The translations under genes and the position numbers were made by a program. From assembly GCF_900067135.1 (NCBI RefSeq), contig NZ_FJUR01000001.1:2607501-2671500 (forward strand): a stretch of DNA of 64,000 nucleotides, given 5' to 3'. Under the pieces are notes generated by a model that did no database searches, was not told where the DNA came from, and saw nothing but the letters and a program-made list of their open reading frames with translations. Below, one piece after another: positions 39,926 through 48,330 of the stretch (its first letter is position 1; each line of letters opens with the position of its first letter). Source of the stretch: Rhizobium sp. 9140 (GTDB lineage Bacteria; Pseudomonadota; Alphaproteobacteria; Rhizobiales; Rhizobiaceae).

Positions 39926-40426
39926 ATGTCCAGACGAGACCCGACATCCCCCGGCATCGCGCCGGCCAGCGCTCGACCGGCTGAGCCAGAACCGCCAGAG
40001 GCTTTACCGCCCATCCGGCCCTCACCCCCGAACCCCGCCTGCGCGGTCGCGGACATGCTGCTCGCGCCGGCCTTCCTCTGCCACCGCGCCCGCTGCCGCC
40101 GTCACCGCGCCTGCAGCCTGCCCGGCGCGACCGAGCCCGACCCGGACATTCCCCTCTGGCAGTCCGAAACCTGCTTTCCCCGCTGCATCATGGAAGCAAA
40201 GACCGGATTTCGCGGGGAATTCCTTCTGATCCTCGCCTTGCTGATGCACATCGAAAAGCTTCTGGAACCGGGCCTGCTGAAAACCTGGAGCGGCAATATC
40301 GACACCGAGGACACCGGCGACCAGATTCGCGCCGCCCTCACCCTCGCCGCCCGCCGCCTGCCCCGGGGAGATCCCTTGTTGGCGGAGTTTCGGGCTTTCT
40401 GGCGGGAAGATGAGAAGCGGGAGTAG
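39926..40426 (+). CDS. Hypothetical protein with a Cys/His/Arg cluster
   Basis: A 166-residue protein. Residues 1–40 are Pro/Ala-rich, followed by FLCHRARCRRHRAC, a Cys/His cluster that could bind metal, and then an α-helical half (FLLILALLMHIEKLLEPGLL, then LLAEFRAFW). The ATG at 39926 follows GAAGGAGACCGC, a good ribosome site. Similar small proteins with this Cys cluster occur in rhizobia, but no function is known. The stop codon lies in the first unit of a heptamer repeat array. Confidence 0.65.
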   Translation: MSRRDPTSPGIAPASARPAEPEPPEALPPIRPSPPNPACAVADMLLAPAFLCHRARCRRHRACSLPGATEPDPDIPLWQSETCFPRCIMEAKTGFRGEFLLILALLMHIEKLLEPGLLKTWSGNIDTEDTGDQIRAALTLAARRLPRGDPLLAEFRAFWREDEKRE

Positions 40427-40497
40427 GGAGTAGTGAGCAGTGAGCAGTGAGCAGTGAGCAGTGAGCAGTGAATAGGGAATAGGGAATAGGGAATAGG
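40421..40497. repeat. Tandem heptamer array (11 units)
   Basis: The units are GAGTAGG, GAGTAGT, then GAGCAGT five times and GAATAGG four times. The array starts at the stop codon of the preceding gene. A related inverted array lies at 40609–40657. Confidence 0.9.
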
Positions 40498-40545
40498 GAC
40501 GAAATCAAGCACGAAGACAAAACGGAATCGCGCGGCCAACCCCAA

Positions 40546-40596
40546 GTCTTCTCCCCCCTTGTGGGGGAGATAGCCGGCAGGCCAGAGAGGGCCTTC
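40546..40596. repeat. Dispersed element (copy B)
   Basis: CCCCCC-TT-GTGGGGGAGATAG followed by CCGGCAGGCCAGAGAGGGCC matches 10893–10941 closely. It is bracketed by the two heptamer arrays. Confidence 0.75.
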
Positions 40597-40608
40597 CTTC
40601 CTAATCCC

Positions 40609-40657
40609 TACTTACTACTTACTACTTACTACTCACTACTCACTACTCACTACTCAC
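40609..40657. repeat. Tandem heptamer array (7 units), inverted relative to 40421
   Basis: TACTTAC three times then TACTCAC four times. On the other strand this is GTGAGTA, the same heptamer family as GAGTAGT at 40421, so the arrays flank the dispersed element as inverted repeats. Confidence 0.88.
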
Positions 40658-40662
40658 CAACT

Positions 40663-41244
40663 TCACTCAGCAGCCTCGTCCCGCAACACCTCCAGCTCAT
40701 ACCGATAGCCTTCCAGCATCAGATAGGCCTGCTCGATCACCTCGATCTGCCCCTCCGCGCTGCGGATCGCCTCGGCGATGGATTGCGAGCGCGCTCGCAG
40801 CATCGACCCTAGCACATCCGCCTCGGGGCGGCGTCCCAGCCGGTCCATGTGCTGGCGAACGCGGGTGCGGTGGCGCTCCAGTTCGAGAATATGGAAGCGG
40901 CTCTTGACGATATCGTCGGACAGGCGGCGGCGCATGGCGGCCACCGGGTCGAAACTGCCGGGCTCGCGCTCGTCCAGGATCACCTCGTTGACCAGCATTT
41001 CGATCACCAGCAGCCCCTTCAGGTCGCGCGGGTCGGCGAGCTGCGGGTCGTAGCCGGTATCGTCGAAGATCTTGCGGCGCACGGGGTCGCGCAGCAGGTC
41101 GTAGGCCGCCTGCAGCTTGCCAAAAGCCTCCACATCGCCGCCCTGGTCGGGATGCGCCGTCTTCGCCAGCTGGCGATAGGCCGTCTTGATCGCGGCCTCG
41201 TCGGCGTCGCGCTCCACGCCCAGCATCGCATAGGGATCGATCAC
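40663..41244 (-). CDS. J-domain (DnaJ-like) protein
   Basis: A 193-residue protein with an N-terminal J domain (YAMLGVERDADEAAIKTAYR) and the HPD motif (KTAHPDQGG) at about residue 31. The rest is helical with no zinc finger or Gly/Phe region, so it is a class III co-chaperone that should stimulate a DnaK-type ATPase. The client is unknown. Its 3' end lies beside the heptamer array. Confidence 0.88.
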   Translation of the reverse strand: MIDPYAMLGVERDADEAAIKTAYRQLAKTAHPDQGGDVEAFGKLQAAYDLLRDPVRRKIFDDTGYDPQLADPRDLKGLLVIEMLVNEVILDEREPGSFDPVAAMRRRLSDDIVKSRFHILELERHRTRVRQHMDRLGRRPEADVLGSMLRARSQSIAEAIRSAEGQIEVIEQAYLMLEGYRYELEVLRDEAAE

Positions 41245-41749
41245 CTTGCCCCCAATCCTCTCGCCGCACCGGCCATGGCGCCGGCCCTACAGTGTCGGCC
41301 ACCCTTGCAGTACCCGCCCCGGCCGCCGGCATCAACCCTTGGCAGGCTCAGACGGCCCGCTGTGCACCGCTTGCGGACACTCCGCCATGCATCCGACGAA
41401 AATGTGGAGGCCCGGCCTTTTTCTCTCATCTGTCCCCATCCGGACCCGCTTGCCAAGGCGCGTATTTGCTGGCAGAAATATACCGTTCGGGCTGTTCATC
41501 CCGGAGACTGGACTGATGTGGTTGTGCCGCTCGGCGGCGTTCCGGTGGAGAGATCCGCTGTGGACACGGCCGAACGGCAGCATGGGGCGGATGGCCGGCA
41601 AGGCCTTGCGGCTCCCATGGGCGTAGACGTTCTTTGCTCCCGTACGTGACATCCAGACGGCGTGTCCTGTTTCGACACGCATGACCGCCCGCCTCCCCGG
41701 TCTCGGGGGTGCGGTTACCACTTCAAGGGAAGACCAGAGGACATCCCCC
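41245..41749. other. 505-base gap upstream of the cold-shock gene
   Basis: No gene is supported; frames antisense to the cold-shock gene here are composition artefacts. Cold-shock genes often have long structured leaders, and part of this gap probably serves that role and the promoter of the divergent J-protein gene. Confidence 0.4.
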
Positions 41750-41962
41750 ATGGCCACCAAAGGCATCGTAAAATTCTTCAACCAGGACAAGGGTTTTGGT
41801 TTCATCACTCCGGACGGCGGCGCGAAGGACGTATTCGTCCACATCTCCGCTCTCCAGGCCGCCGGCCTCCAGACGCTGAAGGACGGCCAGCAGGTCACCT
41901 TCGACACCGAGCCGGATCGCATGGGCAAAGGCCCCAAGGCCGTCAACATCAGCGCTGCATAA
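41750..41962 (+). CDS. Cold-shock protein (CspA family)
   Basis: A 70-residue OB-fold RNA chaperone. [20 protein letters not shown] contains RNP1 (KGFGFI) and DVFVHIS is RNP2. It melts RNA structure at low temperature or in stationary phase. The ATG at 41750 gives the standard length. A terminator follows 21 bases downstream. Confidence 0.95.
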   Translation: MATKGIVKFFNQDKGFGFITPDGGAKDVFVHISALQAAGLQTLKDGQQVTFDTEPDRMGKGPKAVNISAA

Positions 41963-41983
41963 TCTGCCGCTGACGACATCCGG

Positions 41984-42014
41984 AAACGGCGCCCCAGTGG
42001 CGCCGTTTCTGTTT
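41984..42014 (+). terminator. Terminator of the cold-shock gene
   Basis: AAACGGCGCC (41984–41993) pairs with GGCGCCGTTT (41999–42008) around a five-base loop, followed by CTGTTT. Confidence 0.85.
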
Positions 42015-42181
42015 GCGCCGGCCGGCCCACCTGCCCGGCATGCATCTGTCGAAAAAATCCCCACCATCCTCTCCCCGCTCGGCACGGGCGGGCTACAGTG
42101 AGCGTCTGAGGTTCGGGAAACGCCGATACCGGTCCTCTACCGCTCTTTGAACAAGCCCGTCTTTACCCGCGCCGTCCCGCA

Positions 42182-43294
42182 TTACTCAGCCGCCTCGCGG
42201 TCTCCGGCAACCGAGAGCACCGCGGCAAAGGCGGCGGCGATCACCTCCGGCCCGGCGCCGGCCCGTGTCGCATCGGCCGAAAGGATCTGCCGAAACCGCC
42301 GCGCCCCCGGCCAGCCCTGAAACAGCCCGACCATGTGCCGCGTCACATGCACCAGCCGCCCGCCGCTGGCGATATGCCCCGCCGCATAGGCCATCATCGC
42401 ATCCCGAACGCCGCACCAGAAGTCCGGGGAGCGCCGATGCCCCGCCTCGATAAAATCACCCGGATCGACAGCCACGGGCGCAGCACCCGTCAGAGGATGC
42501 GGAAAAGCGCCATCCACGCCCGTCAGCATCGCGCTATCATGGTAGGCCGCCCGGCCAAGCATCACGCCGTCGAGAGCAAGAGGAACGTCGGCATGACGAA
42601 GCTGGAGCAAGGCATCACCCAGCGTGTGAAGCCCGCCATTGATGCCGATGAAAAGGTCGGGATTCTCCGCCTTGATCCGGTGCACCAGCCCATAGTCGAG
42701 CGGCGGAATGTCGCGATTCTCCTTGGGCGAAAGCCCCTGCAGCCAGGCCTTGCGCGCATGCACCCACACGCCGTCGACGCCGGCCGCCCGCACGCGGTCG
42801 AGCAGCGCCCGCAGCGCGATCTCCGGGTCCTGGTCATCGACGCCGATCCGGCATTTCACCGTCACGGGCACCGAAACCGCCGCCTTCATCGCCGCCACGC
42901 AGTCCGCCACCACCTCCGGCTCCCGCATCAGGCAGGCGCCGAACGTACCGGATTGCACCCGGTCGGACGGGCAGCCGACATTCATGTTGATCTCGCTATA
43001 GCCGAACCCCACCCCGATCCGCGCCGCTTCCGCCAGCTTCCCCGGATCGTTGCCCCCCAACTGCAACGCCACCGGCGTCTCCGCGACCGAGCACCGCAAC
43101 AACCGCTCCCGATCCCCCCGCAACACCGCATCGGCGACGATCATCTCGGTATAGAGCAGCGCATGCGCCGACAGCTGGCGCGCGAAATAGCGATAATGGC
43201 GGTCCGTCCAGTCGATCATCGGTGCGACGGCGAACACCGGCGGCGCAAACATGCGGGCCTGCGCGGTCTCGGAAGCGTTCTCAATGTCCGTCAT
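42182..43294 (-). CDS. dusA: tRNA-dihydrouridine synthase A
   Basis: A 370-residue FMN enzyme that reduces uridines 20/20a in tRNA. Signature segments: VAPMIDWTDRHYRYFAR, the DusA type, at the N-terminus; EINMNVGCPSDRVQSGTFGA, holding the catalytic Cys; VKCRIGVDD; and WVHARKAWLQGLSPKENR. It is monocistronic and faces the αr14-like RNA region. Confidence 0.95.
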   Translation of the reverse strand: MTDIENASETAQARMFAPPVFAVAPMIDWTDRHYRYFARQLSAHALLYTEMIVADAVLRGDRERLLRCSVAETPVALQLGGNDPGKLAEAARIGVGFGYSEINMNVGCPSDRVQSGTFGACLMREPEVVADCVAAMKAAVSVPVTVKCRIGVDDQDPEIALRALLDRVRAAGVDGVWVHARKAWLQGLSPKENRDIPPLDYGLVHRIKAENPDLFIGINGGLHTLGDALLQLRHADVPLALDGVMLGRAAYHDSAMLTGVDGAFPHPLTGAAPVAVDPGDFIEAGHRRSPDFWCGVRDAMMAYAAGHIASGGRLVHVTRHMVGLFQGWPGARRFRQILSADATRAGAGPEVIAAAFAAVLSVAGDREAAE

Positions 43295-43447
43295 GGTGCC
43301 GTCTCGTCATCTCGAAGAATCGCCGGGCGGAAAACGCCCGCGGGGCGCAAGGGCCACAGGTCGCCCGAACCTGCCGCCCTTCCAATACCCCTCAGCGCGC
43401 ACTGCGCCAAGAGCCGACATCCCGACGGCCGCAACATCGCCGGTCGC

Positions 43448-43570
43448 CGAAAAAGAAAAAAGCCTGCCGCGGGAGGAGGTGCGGCAGGCTTTATGAAAGG
43501 ATCCAAGGGTCGGGAGGAGGTGACCCGGATCTCTCGAAGCACCCGGGAGGAGGATGAGTGCTTCGGTGGA
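43448..43570 (-). ncRNA. αr14-like (NfeR1-type) small RNA with three anti-Shine-Dalgarno loops
   Basis: Read leftward, three hairpins follow each other. Stems GTGCTTCG/CGAAGCAC (43535–43565), GGGTC/GACCC (43507–43526) and AAAGCCTGCCGC/GCGGCAGGCTTT (43459–43492) each show CCTCCTCCC in the loop. The last hairpin ends in TTTTTTCTTTTT, a rho-independent terminator. A TATTAT −10 box (43577–43582) would start transcription near 43570, giving an RNA of about 120 bases. The αr14 family in rhizobia (NfeR1 in Sinorhizobium) has this design and silences mRNAs by pairing with ribosome sites. Confidence 0.85.
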
Positions 43571-43684
43571 TTCAAGATAATATTGCATTGCAGCAAAAAC
43601 AAGATCAGCAATGAGATTTTCTGCCGCTGCTCGGGTCAGCCCTTTGTCAGATTGCGGCAAACACATTTTCCATCGAGCAAAACG

Positions 43685-43927
43685 CTATCGCCAGTACCGC
43701 GATACCAGCGTCTCCCGGCGATGTCCGGTGCCCAGCAGATAACCGGCGACAAATGCCGCAGCTCCGACCAGCAGCAGCACGGACCCGGCCGCTGCCCGGT
43801 GATCCTGCGCCGAGGCGACGACGGCACCGGCCTCGCGCTGAACGGCGGCGGTTGCGCGCTTTACATTCGCGGCCACGGTCGTTTTGTCTTCCAGTTCGCC
43901 GGTAAATCCTGCCTTGATGTCAGACAT
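43685..43927 (-). CDS. Small single-span membrane protein
   Basis: An 80-residue protein with a hydrophilic first half (AANVKRATAAVQREAGAVVA) and one C-terminal membrane span (AGSVLLLVGAAAFVAGYLLG) followed by a basic end. It resembles DUF883/ElaB-like small inner-membrane proteins in layout, but this is a layout match only. Start at 43927; longer upstream codons look non-coding. Confidence 0.6.
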   Translation of the reverse strand: MSDIKAGFTGELEDKTTVAANVKRATAAVQREAGAVVASAQDHRAAAGSVLLLVGAAAFVAGYLLGTGHRRETLVSRYWR

Positions 43928-44235
43928 TTCGCTGCTCCGAAGTTGAGTGAGGTATCCCTTAAGAAAAGGGCAGAGAAGATTTTTGTTCCGCAGCGCCGAA
44001 AGAAACTTCGTTTCTAAGGCATTCTGTTTTCGCAGTGCAGCATATCGGGGCAAAATTTGCTTTGCATGTCAGTCTTATTTTCGATTTTGCGAAATTTTCT
44101 CTGGTTGCATCGGATCGTTTCTGGCAAGCTCTTCGTGAGGTGCCTCATAAAAACCCGCTTCACGGCTGCAAATGCCTGAGTCGGAAAACACGTCGCAAAA
44201 GATGGATCGCAAATAAGAGGCAAAGGGAGAACGTC

Positions 44236-44439
44236 ATGGTCGAGGAAAATCTGTATCGTATTGTCGAAGTGAGCGTGAAACGTGGCACGGACCGGCGCGA
44301 TGTCGGCATCATGACGGTGCGCCAGGCGCTGGCCCTCCCGGATGTGCCGAGCCTGGAATATACCGATCCGGACCGCAAGACTCGCAGTGGCGGCCCCTTC
44401 ATCACCCGCGCCCAGCTTCAGGCCTACGCCTGCCGCTGA
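44236..44439 (+). CDS. Small hypothetical protein
   Basis: A 67-residue soluble protein (NLYRIVEVSVKRGTDRRDVG). No family recognised. An AAAGGGAGAA ribosome site precedes the ATG at 44236, and codon use fits the genome, so it is likely expressed. The frame upstream of this ATG is AT-rich and unlikely coding. Confidence 0.65.
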   Translation: MVEENLYRIVEVSVKRGTDRRDVGIMTVRQALALPDVPSLEYTDPDRKTRSGGPFITRAQLQAYACR

Positions 44440-44616
44440 GGGGAACGACAGCGCCTGCCGGCAAGGTTCGCTTGCTGCGACACGCAGGATGATGCGAAAA
44501 ATCCGGAGCGACCGGCCTCACCTCACGCTCCCACACCACGAAATCTCCGCACCGTCTTCCCCGCCGCCTCTCGCGGGTGCTATCCTGCCGCTGTCATCAC
44601 CAGCATCCGGATTGCC

Positions 44617-45303
44617 ATGAACACCGTCATTCCCGCCCCCGCCCCCGTCATTCTGCCCGTTCGCGGCAGCGACGCCGGGTTTCCCGTTCGTCGCGTCTAT
44701 TGCGTCGGCCGCAACTATGCTGCCCATGCGATCGAGATGGGGCATGATCCCTCACGCGAACCGCCCTTTTTCTTCCAGAAGAACCCGGAAAATCTCGTGC
44801 TGCCGGCGACCGGTTTCCCCTACCCTGCGCAGTCCAGCGACGTGCACCACGAGGTCGAACTTGTCGTCGCGCTGAAGGCGGGCGGCACGAATATCGATCC
44901 GGCCACCGCGATGGACTGCGTCTGGGGCTACGGCGTCGGCATTGATTTCACGCGGCGCGATCTTCAGGCCGAGGCAAAGACCAAAGGCCACCCCTGGGCA
45001 GCGGCCAAGGCGTTCGAACATTCTGGACCCGTCTCCCCGCTTGTCGCTGCGGAAGGTTGCCCCGCTCCCGCCAGCGGCCGCATCCAGTTGAGCGTCAATG
45101 GCGAGACGCGGCAGGATGGCGACCTCGCGCAGATGACGTGGAAGATCCCGGAGATCATTGCGGAACTTTCGAAGCTCTTCACGCTCGCCGCCGGCGATAT
45201 CATCCTCACCGGCACGCCCGCCGGCGTCAGCGCCGTCAACCGGGGCGATGTCGTCACCTGCAGCGTCGAAGGTTTTGGCGATCTCACCGTTACCATCGTC
45301 TGA
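44617..45303 (+). CDS. Fumarylacetoacetate-hydrolase family protein
   Basis: A 228-residue FAH-fold hydrolase. RVYCVGRNYAAHAIEMG is the usual start; the metal ligands are in HHEVELVVAL and the Asp of GYGVGIDFTRRDLQ, with a final GDIILTGTPAGV. Close relatives are fumarylpyruvate and acylpyruvate hydrolases (gentisate pathway); the exact substrate is inferred. A γ-carbonic anhydrase gene follows 62 bases downstream. Confidence 0.92.
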   Translation: MNTVIPAPAPVILPVRGSDAGFPVRRVYCVGRNYAAHAIEMGHDPSREPPFFFQKNPENLVLPATGFPYPAQSSDVHHEVELVVALKAGGTNIDPATAMDCVWGYGVGIDFTRRDLQAEAKTKGHPWAAAKAFEHSGPVSPLVAAEGCPAPASGRIQLSVNGETRQDGDLAQMTWKIPEIIAELSKLFTLAAGDIILTGTPAGVSAVNRGDVVTCSVEGFGDLTVTIV

Positions 45304-45365
45304 CATTTCCAGCGCGCGGGGCCTCCCCGCGCGTCAGTTTCCCTGCCCGAATCACCGGAGCCACC

Positions 45366-45902
45366 ATGCCCCTCTACGCCCTCGGCACACGCCGTCCCAC
45401 CTGCCCGCCCGCGGATCGCTACTGGATCGCGCCGGATGCGCATGTCATGGGGGATGTCGTGATCGGCGAGGATGTCGGCATCTGGTTCGGCGCGGTGCTG
45501 CGCGGCGATAACGAGCCGATCCAGGTCGGCGCGCGCACCAATATTCAGGAGGGCGCCGTCGTCCATGTCGATGCCGGCTTCCCGGTCACCATCGGTCAAG
45601 GCTGCACCATCGGCCACCGCGCCATCGTCCACGGCTGCACCATCGGCGACAACAGCCTTATCGGCATGGGCGCAACCATTCTCAACGGCGCCGTCATCGG
45701 CCGGAACTGCCTCGTCGGCGCCAATGCACTCGTTACCGAAGGCAAGGTGTTTCCCGACAATTCTCTCATCGTCGGCGCCCCGGCCCGTGTCCTGCGCATA
45801 CTGGATGACGCAGCAATTGCCGGCCTGCGCGCCTCGGCCGACAACTACGTCCGCAACTGGCAGACTTTCGCCGCTGAACTCACACCGATCGAAGAGGAAT
45901 GA
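45366..45902 (+). CDS. γ-class carbonic anhydrase / left-handed β-helix protein
   Basis: A 178-residue hexapeptide-repeat protein. IWFGAVLRGDNEPIQVGART and NIQEGAVVHVD begin the helix; zinc-type His residues sit in VVHVD and GHRAIVHG. It is the size of YrdA/PaaY-type γ carbonic anhydrases. Activity is not certain, since many relatives are acyltransferase-like or inactive. ATG at 45366. Confidence 0.9.
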   Translation: MPLYALGTRRPTCPPADRYWIAPDAHVMGDVVIGEDVGIWFGAVLRGDNEPIQVGARTNIQEGAVVHVDAGFPVTIGQGCTIGHRAIVHGCTIGDNSLIGMGATILNGAVIGRNCLVGANALVTEGKVFPDNSLIVGAPARVLRILDDAAIAGLRASADNYVRNWQTFAAELTPIEEE

Positions 45903-45912
45903 GCAATCGCTC

Positions 45913-46311
45913 TCAGGCCGTGCAATTTCCGCAATGCCCGCGCATCTCGATCGTCGTCTTTTCAGTCCTGAACTGCTGCTTGCTCGCGAGCAGAGCCAGC
46001 CGGTCCTCGATCTCGGGATCGCTGATCTCGCTCACCTGCCCGCAATCCTCGCAGATCGCAAACGCGATCACGGCCTTGTCAGGCCCGTGATCATGCGGAT
46101 GGGTGCAGGCGACGAAGGCGTTGAGGCTCTCCAGCCGGTGAACGATGCCGAATTCGGTCAGCTTCTCCAGCGCCCGGTAGACCTGCAGCGGCGCCCGAAA
46201 CCCGTGGTCGCGCAGCTTGTCGAGGATCGTATAGGCGCTGAGCGGCGCCTCGGCATGGGTCAGCGTTTCCAGAACGAGCGCCTGGTTGCGGGTCAGCTTG
46301 CGTGGCTCCAT
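45913..46311 (-). CDS. zur: Zinc uptake regulator Zur
   Basis: A 132-residue Fur-family repressor. The winged helix contains APLQVYRALEKLTEFGIVHR, and the zinc sites include CTHPHDHG, ICEDCGQVSE and the final GHCGNC. Linkage to znuBC (its start overlaps the znuB stop by one base) identifies it as Zur. With zinc it should bind the two palindromes between znuC and znuA. Confidence 0.95.
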   Translation of the reverse strand: MEPRKLTRNQALVLETLTHAEAPLSAYTILDKLRDHGFRAPLQVYRALEKLTEFGIVHRLESLNAFVACTHPHDHGPDKAVIAFAICEDCGQVSEISDPEIEDRLALLASKQQFRTEKTTIEMRGHCGNCTA

Positions 46312-47141
46312 CAGTGATGTCCTCCCGGCGGTGAAAACGGCGTACCGTCCGGCCCGCGCCGGCCGATCGGCAACAGGCTGAGGACGAAGATGACGACGGC
46401 GGCGACCACGATGGACGGGCCGGACGGCGTATCGAAATGCAGTGAGCCGAACAACCCGCCGACCACCGCCACCGCACCGATCAGCGAGGCGAACACCGCC
46501 ATGATCTCGGGCGAGGCCGAAAAGCGGCGGGCCGTGGCGGCGGGAATGATCAGCAGCGAGGTGATCAGCAGAATGCCGACGATCTTCATGGCGATGGCGA
46601 TGACGAGCGCCATCAGGAGCATGAAGAACAGCCGCGACCGCTCCGGATGCAGGCCCTCGGCCTCCGCGATCTCCGGATTGACGGTTGCGGCGAGCAGCGG
46701 CCGCCACAGCATGACCAGAGCCATCAGCACGAGAATGCCCCCGCCCCAGACGATGTCGATATCGGCCTCTGATACGGCGAGAATATCGCCGAACAGGAAC
46801 CCGACGAGGTCGATCCGCACCCAGGTCATGAAGGCGACGATGACGAGGCCGATCGACAGCGAGGAATGCGAGAGAATCCCGAGCAGCGCATCGGTCGAAA
46901 GCCCGCCGCGCTTCTGCAGTGCCAGCAGCAGCAGCGACACCATCGCCGCGACGATGAACACGCTGACCATCAGGTTCAGGTCGAGCAGCAGGGAGAGCGC
47001 GACACCGAGCAGCGCGGAATGCGCCATGGTGTCGCCGAAATAGGCCATGCGGCGCCAGACCACGAAGCAGCCGAGCGGCCCGACGGTCATGGCCAGACCG
47101 ACGCCGGCAATGAGGGCGCGGATGAAGAAATCGTCAAGCAC
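46311..47141 (-). CDS. znuB: Zinc ABC transporter permease
   Basis: A 276-residue inner-membrane permease of the metal (ABC-3) family with about eight hydrophobic segments. DTMAHSALLGVALSLLLDLN and ALVIAIAMKIVGILLITSLL, with IIPAATARRFS, are family signatures. It forms the zinc channel with ZnuC ATPase and the periplasmic ZnuA. Overlaps znuC upstream (8 bases) and zur downstream. Confidence 0.95.
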   Translation of the reverse strand: MLDDFFIRALIAGVGLAMTVGPLGCFVVWRRMAYFGDTMAHSALLGVALSLLLDLNLMVSVFIVAAMVSLLLLALQKRGGLSTDALLGILSHSSLSIGLVIVAFMTWVRIDLVGFLFGDILAVSEADIDIVWGGGILVLMALVMLWRPLLAATVNPEIAEAEGLHPERSRLFFMLLMALVIAIAMKIVGILLITSLLIIPAATARRFSASPEIMAVFASLIGAVAVVGGLFGSLHFDTPSGPSIVVAAVVIFVLSLLPIGRRGPDGTPFSPPGGHH

Positions 47142-48108
47142 GGTCGCGCTTCCCCGGTTCGAGCCGCTTCAGGCGGATCTGGCTGTGGCCGCATCCGCAG
47201 GTATCGTCATGCACGTGGTCCTGAACGGCCGTATCATCCCCGTGATGGTCGTCCCTGTGATGGCCGTCATCCGGATGGCAATGGTCCGTCAGGCTTCCGT
47301 CCGCATGCAGGACGCGGCCGTCGGGCAGATGGGTGTGATCATGATCGTGATTGTAGACAGCAAGAGTTTGTGCAGCCTTCACGCCGAACAGGCGCTGATA
47401 TTCGGGACTCTGGCTCACCGCCTGCGGCGTACCGCGGCAGCAGACATGCCCGTTGAGGCAGATCACCGTATCCGTTTCCGCCATCACGACATGCAGGTCG
47501 TGCGAAATCAGCAGAATGCCGCAGCCGGTCCGGTTGCGAATGGTCTTGATCAGATCGTAAAGCGCGATCTCGCCGGAGAAATCCACGCCCTGAACCGGCT
47601 CGTCCAGCACCAGCAGGTCCGGCCGGCGGGCGATCGCCCGCGCCAACAGCGCCCGCTGGAACTCGCCGCCGGAGAGATGCTGGACCTCGGCCCGCGCCAG
47701 ATGCAGGATGCCGGTGGACGACAGCGCCTCGGCGATCTCGGCGCTTTTCAGCGGCCCGGTCAGCGTCATCAGACGCTCCACGGTCAGCGGCAGCGTCCAG
47801 TCGATGGAAAGTTTCTGCGGGACATAGCCGACCTTCAGGCCGCCGATCTTTTCCACGCGCCCCTCGTCCGGCTTCATCACGCCGATGGCGGTTTTCGCGG
47901 TCGTGGATTTTCCCGAGCCGTTCGGCCCGATCAGCGTCACGATCTCGCCACGCGAGACGGAAAAATCGACGCCCCGCACCAGCCACCGCCCGCTCCGGCG
48001 AATACCCACCTCCCGCAGCGTCACGAGCGCCTCGTTCGCGGCGCGCGCGGGCGCACCCGTGCGGGATATTGCAGGCGCGGTGTGCGGATGAATGTCGGTT
48101 TCGGACAT
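47134..48108 (-). CDS. znuC: Zinc ABC transporter ATP-binding protein
   Basis: A 324-residue ATPase. Walker A is GPNGSGKST near residue 58, the signature LSGGEFQRALLARAI near 147, Walker B LLVLDEPVQGVDF near 167, and the switch His in ISHDLHVVM. The last ~80 residues are His/Asp-rich (DHDHDHTHLPDG, DGHHRDDHHGDD), a zinc-binding tail common in ZnuC. First gene of the znuC-znuB-zur operon. Confidence 0.95.
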   Translation of the reverse strand: MSETDIHPHTAPAISRTGAPARAANEALVTLREVGIRRSGRWLVRGVDFSVSRGEIVTLIGPNGSGKSTTAKTAIGVMKPDEGRVEKIGGLKVGYVPQKLSIDWTLPLTVERLMTLTGPLKSAEIAEALSSTGILHLARAEVQHLSGGEFQRALLARAIARRPDLLVLDEPVQGVDFSGEIALYDLIKTIRNRTGCGILLISHDLHVVMAETDTVICLNGHVCCRGTPQAVSQSPEYQRLFGVKAAQTLAVYNHDHDHTHLPDGRVLHADGSLTDHCHPDDGHHRDDHHGDDTAVQDHVHDDTCGCGHSQIRLKRLEPGKRDRA

Positions 48109-48151
48109 CGGAAATTTCCCGGAGGACCCTGTTGCCAGCGGCTATGCCACA

Positions 48152-48188
48152 CGTTATAGCATAACGCAATTGATGTAATAACATTACA
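48152..48188. promoter_or_regulatory. Two putative Zur boxes between znuC and znuA
   Basis: CGTTAT-AGC-ATAACG (48152–48166) and TGTAAT-AAC-ATTACA (48174–48188) are two perfect 15-bp palindromes 7 bases apart. The first fits the α-proteobacterial Zur pattern GTTAT-n-ATAAC. Their place between divergent znuC and znuA would let Zur repress both. Confidence 0.8.
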
Positions 48189-48330
48189 TTAAGAATACAA
48201 GCCGCCGGCATCCTCCCTGACCCCTGCCGACGTCTTGCCCGAACAAACGGCCCGACCATCCCTTCAACCGCGACGTCTTCGTCGCTCGCGAGATGGTCGG
48301 ACCCGGCATGAACCCTACAGGAGCTTCTCC

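Noticed and set aside
40421..40657. CRISPR array
   Set aside because: The repeats are 7-bp units directly abutting, with no spacers and no cas genes.
41332..42045. A 237-codon minus-strand frame across the cold-shock gene
   Set aside because: It is antisense to a certain cold-shock gene and its terminator, and its sequence has no family features.
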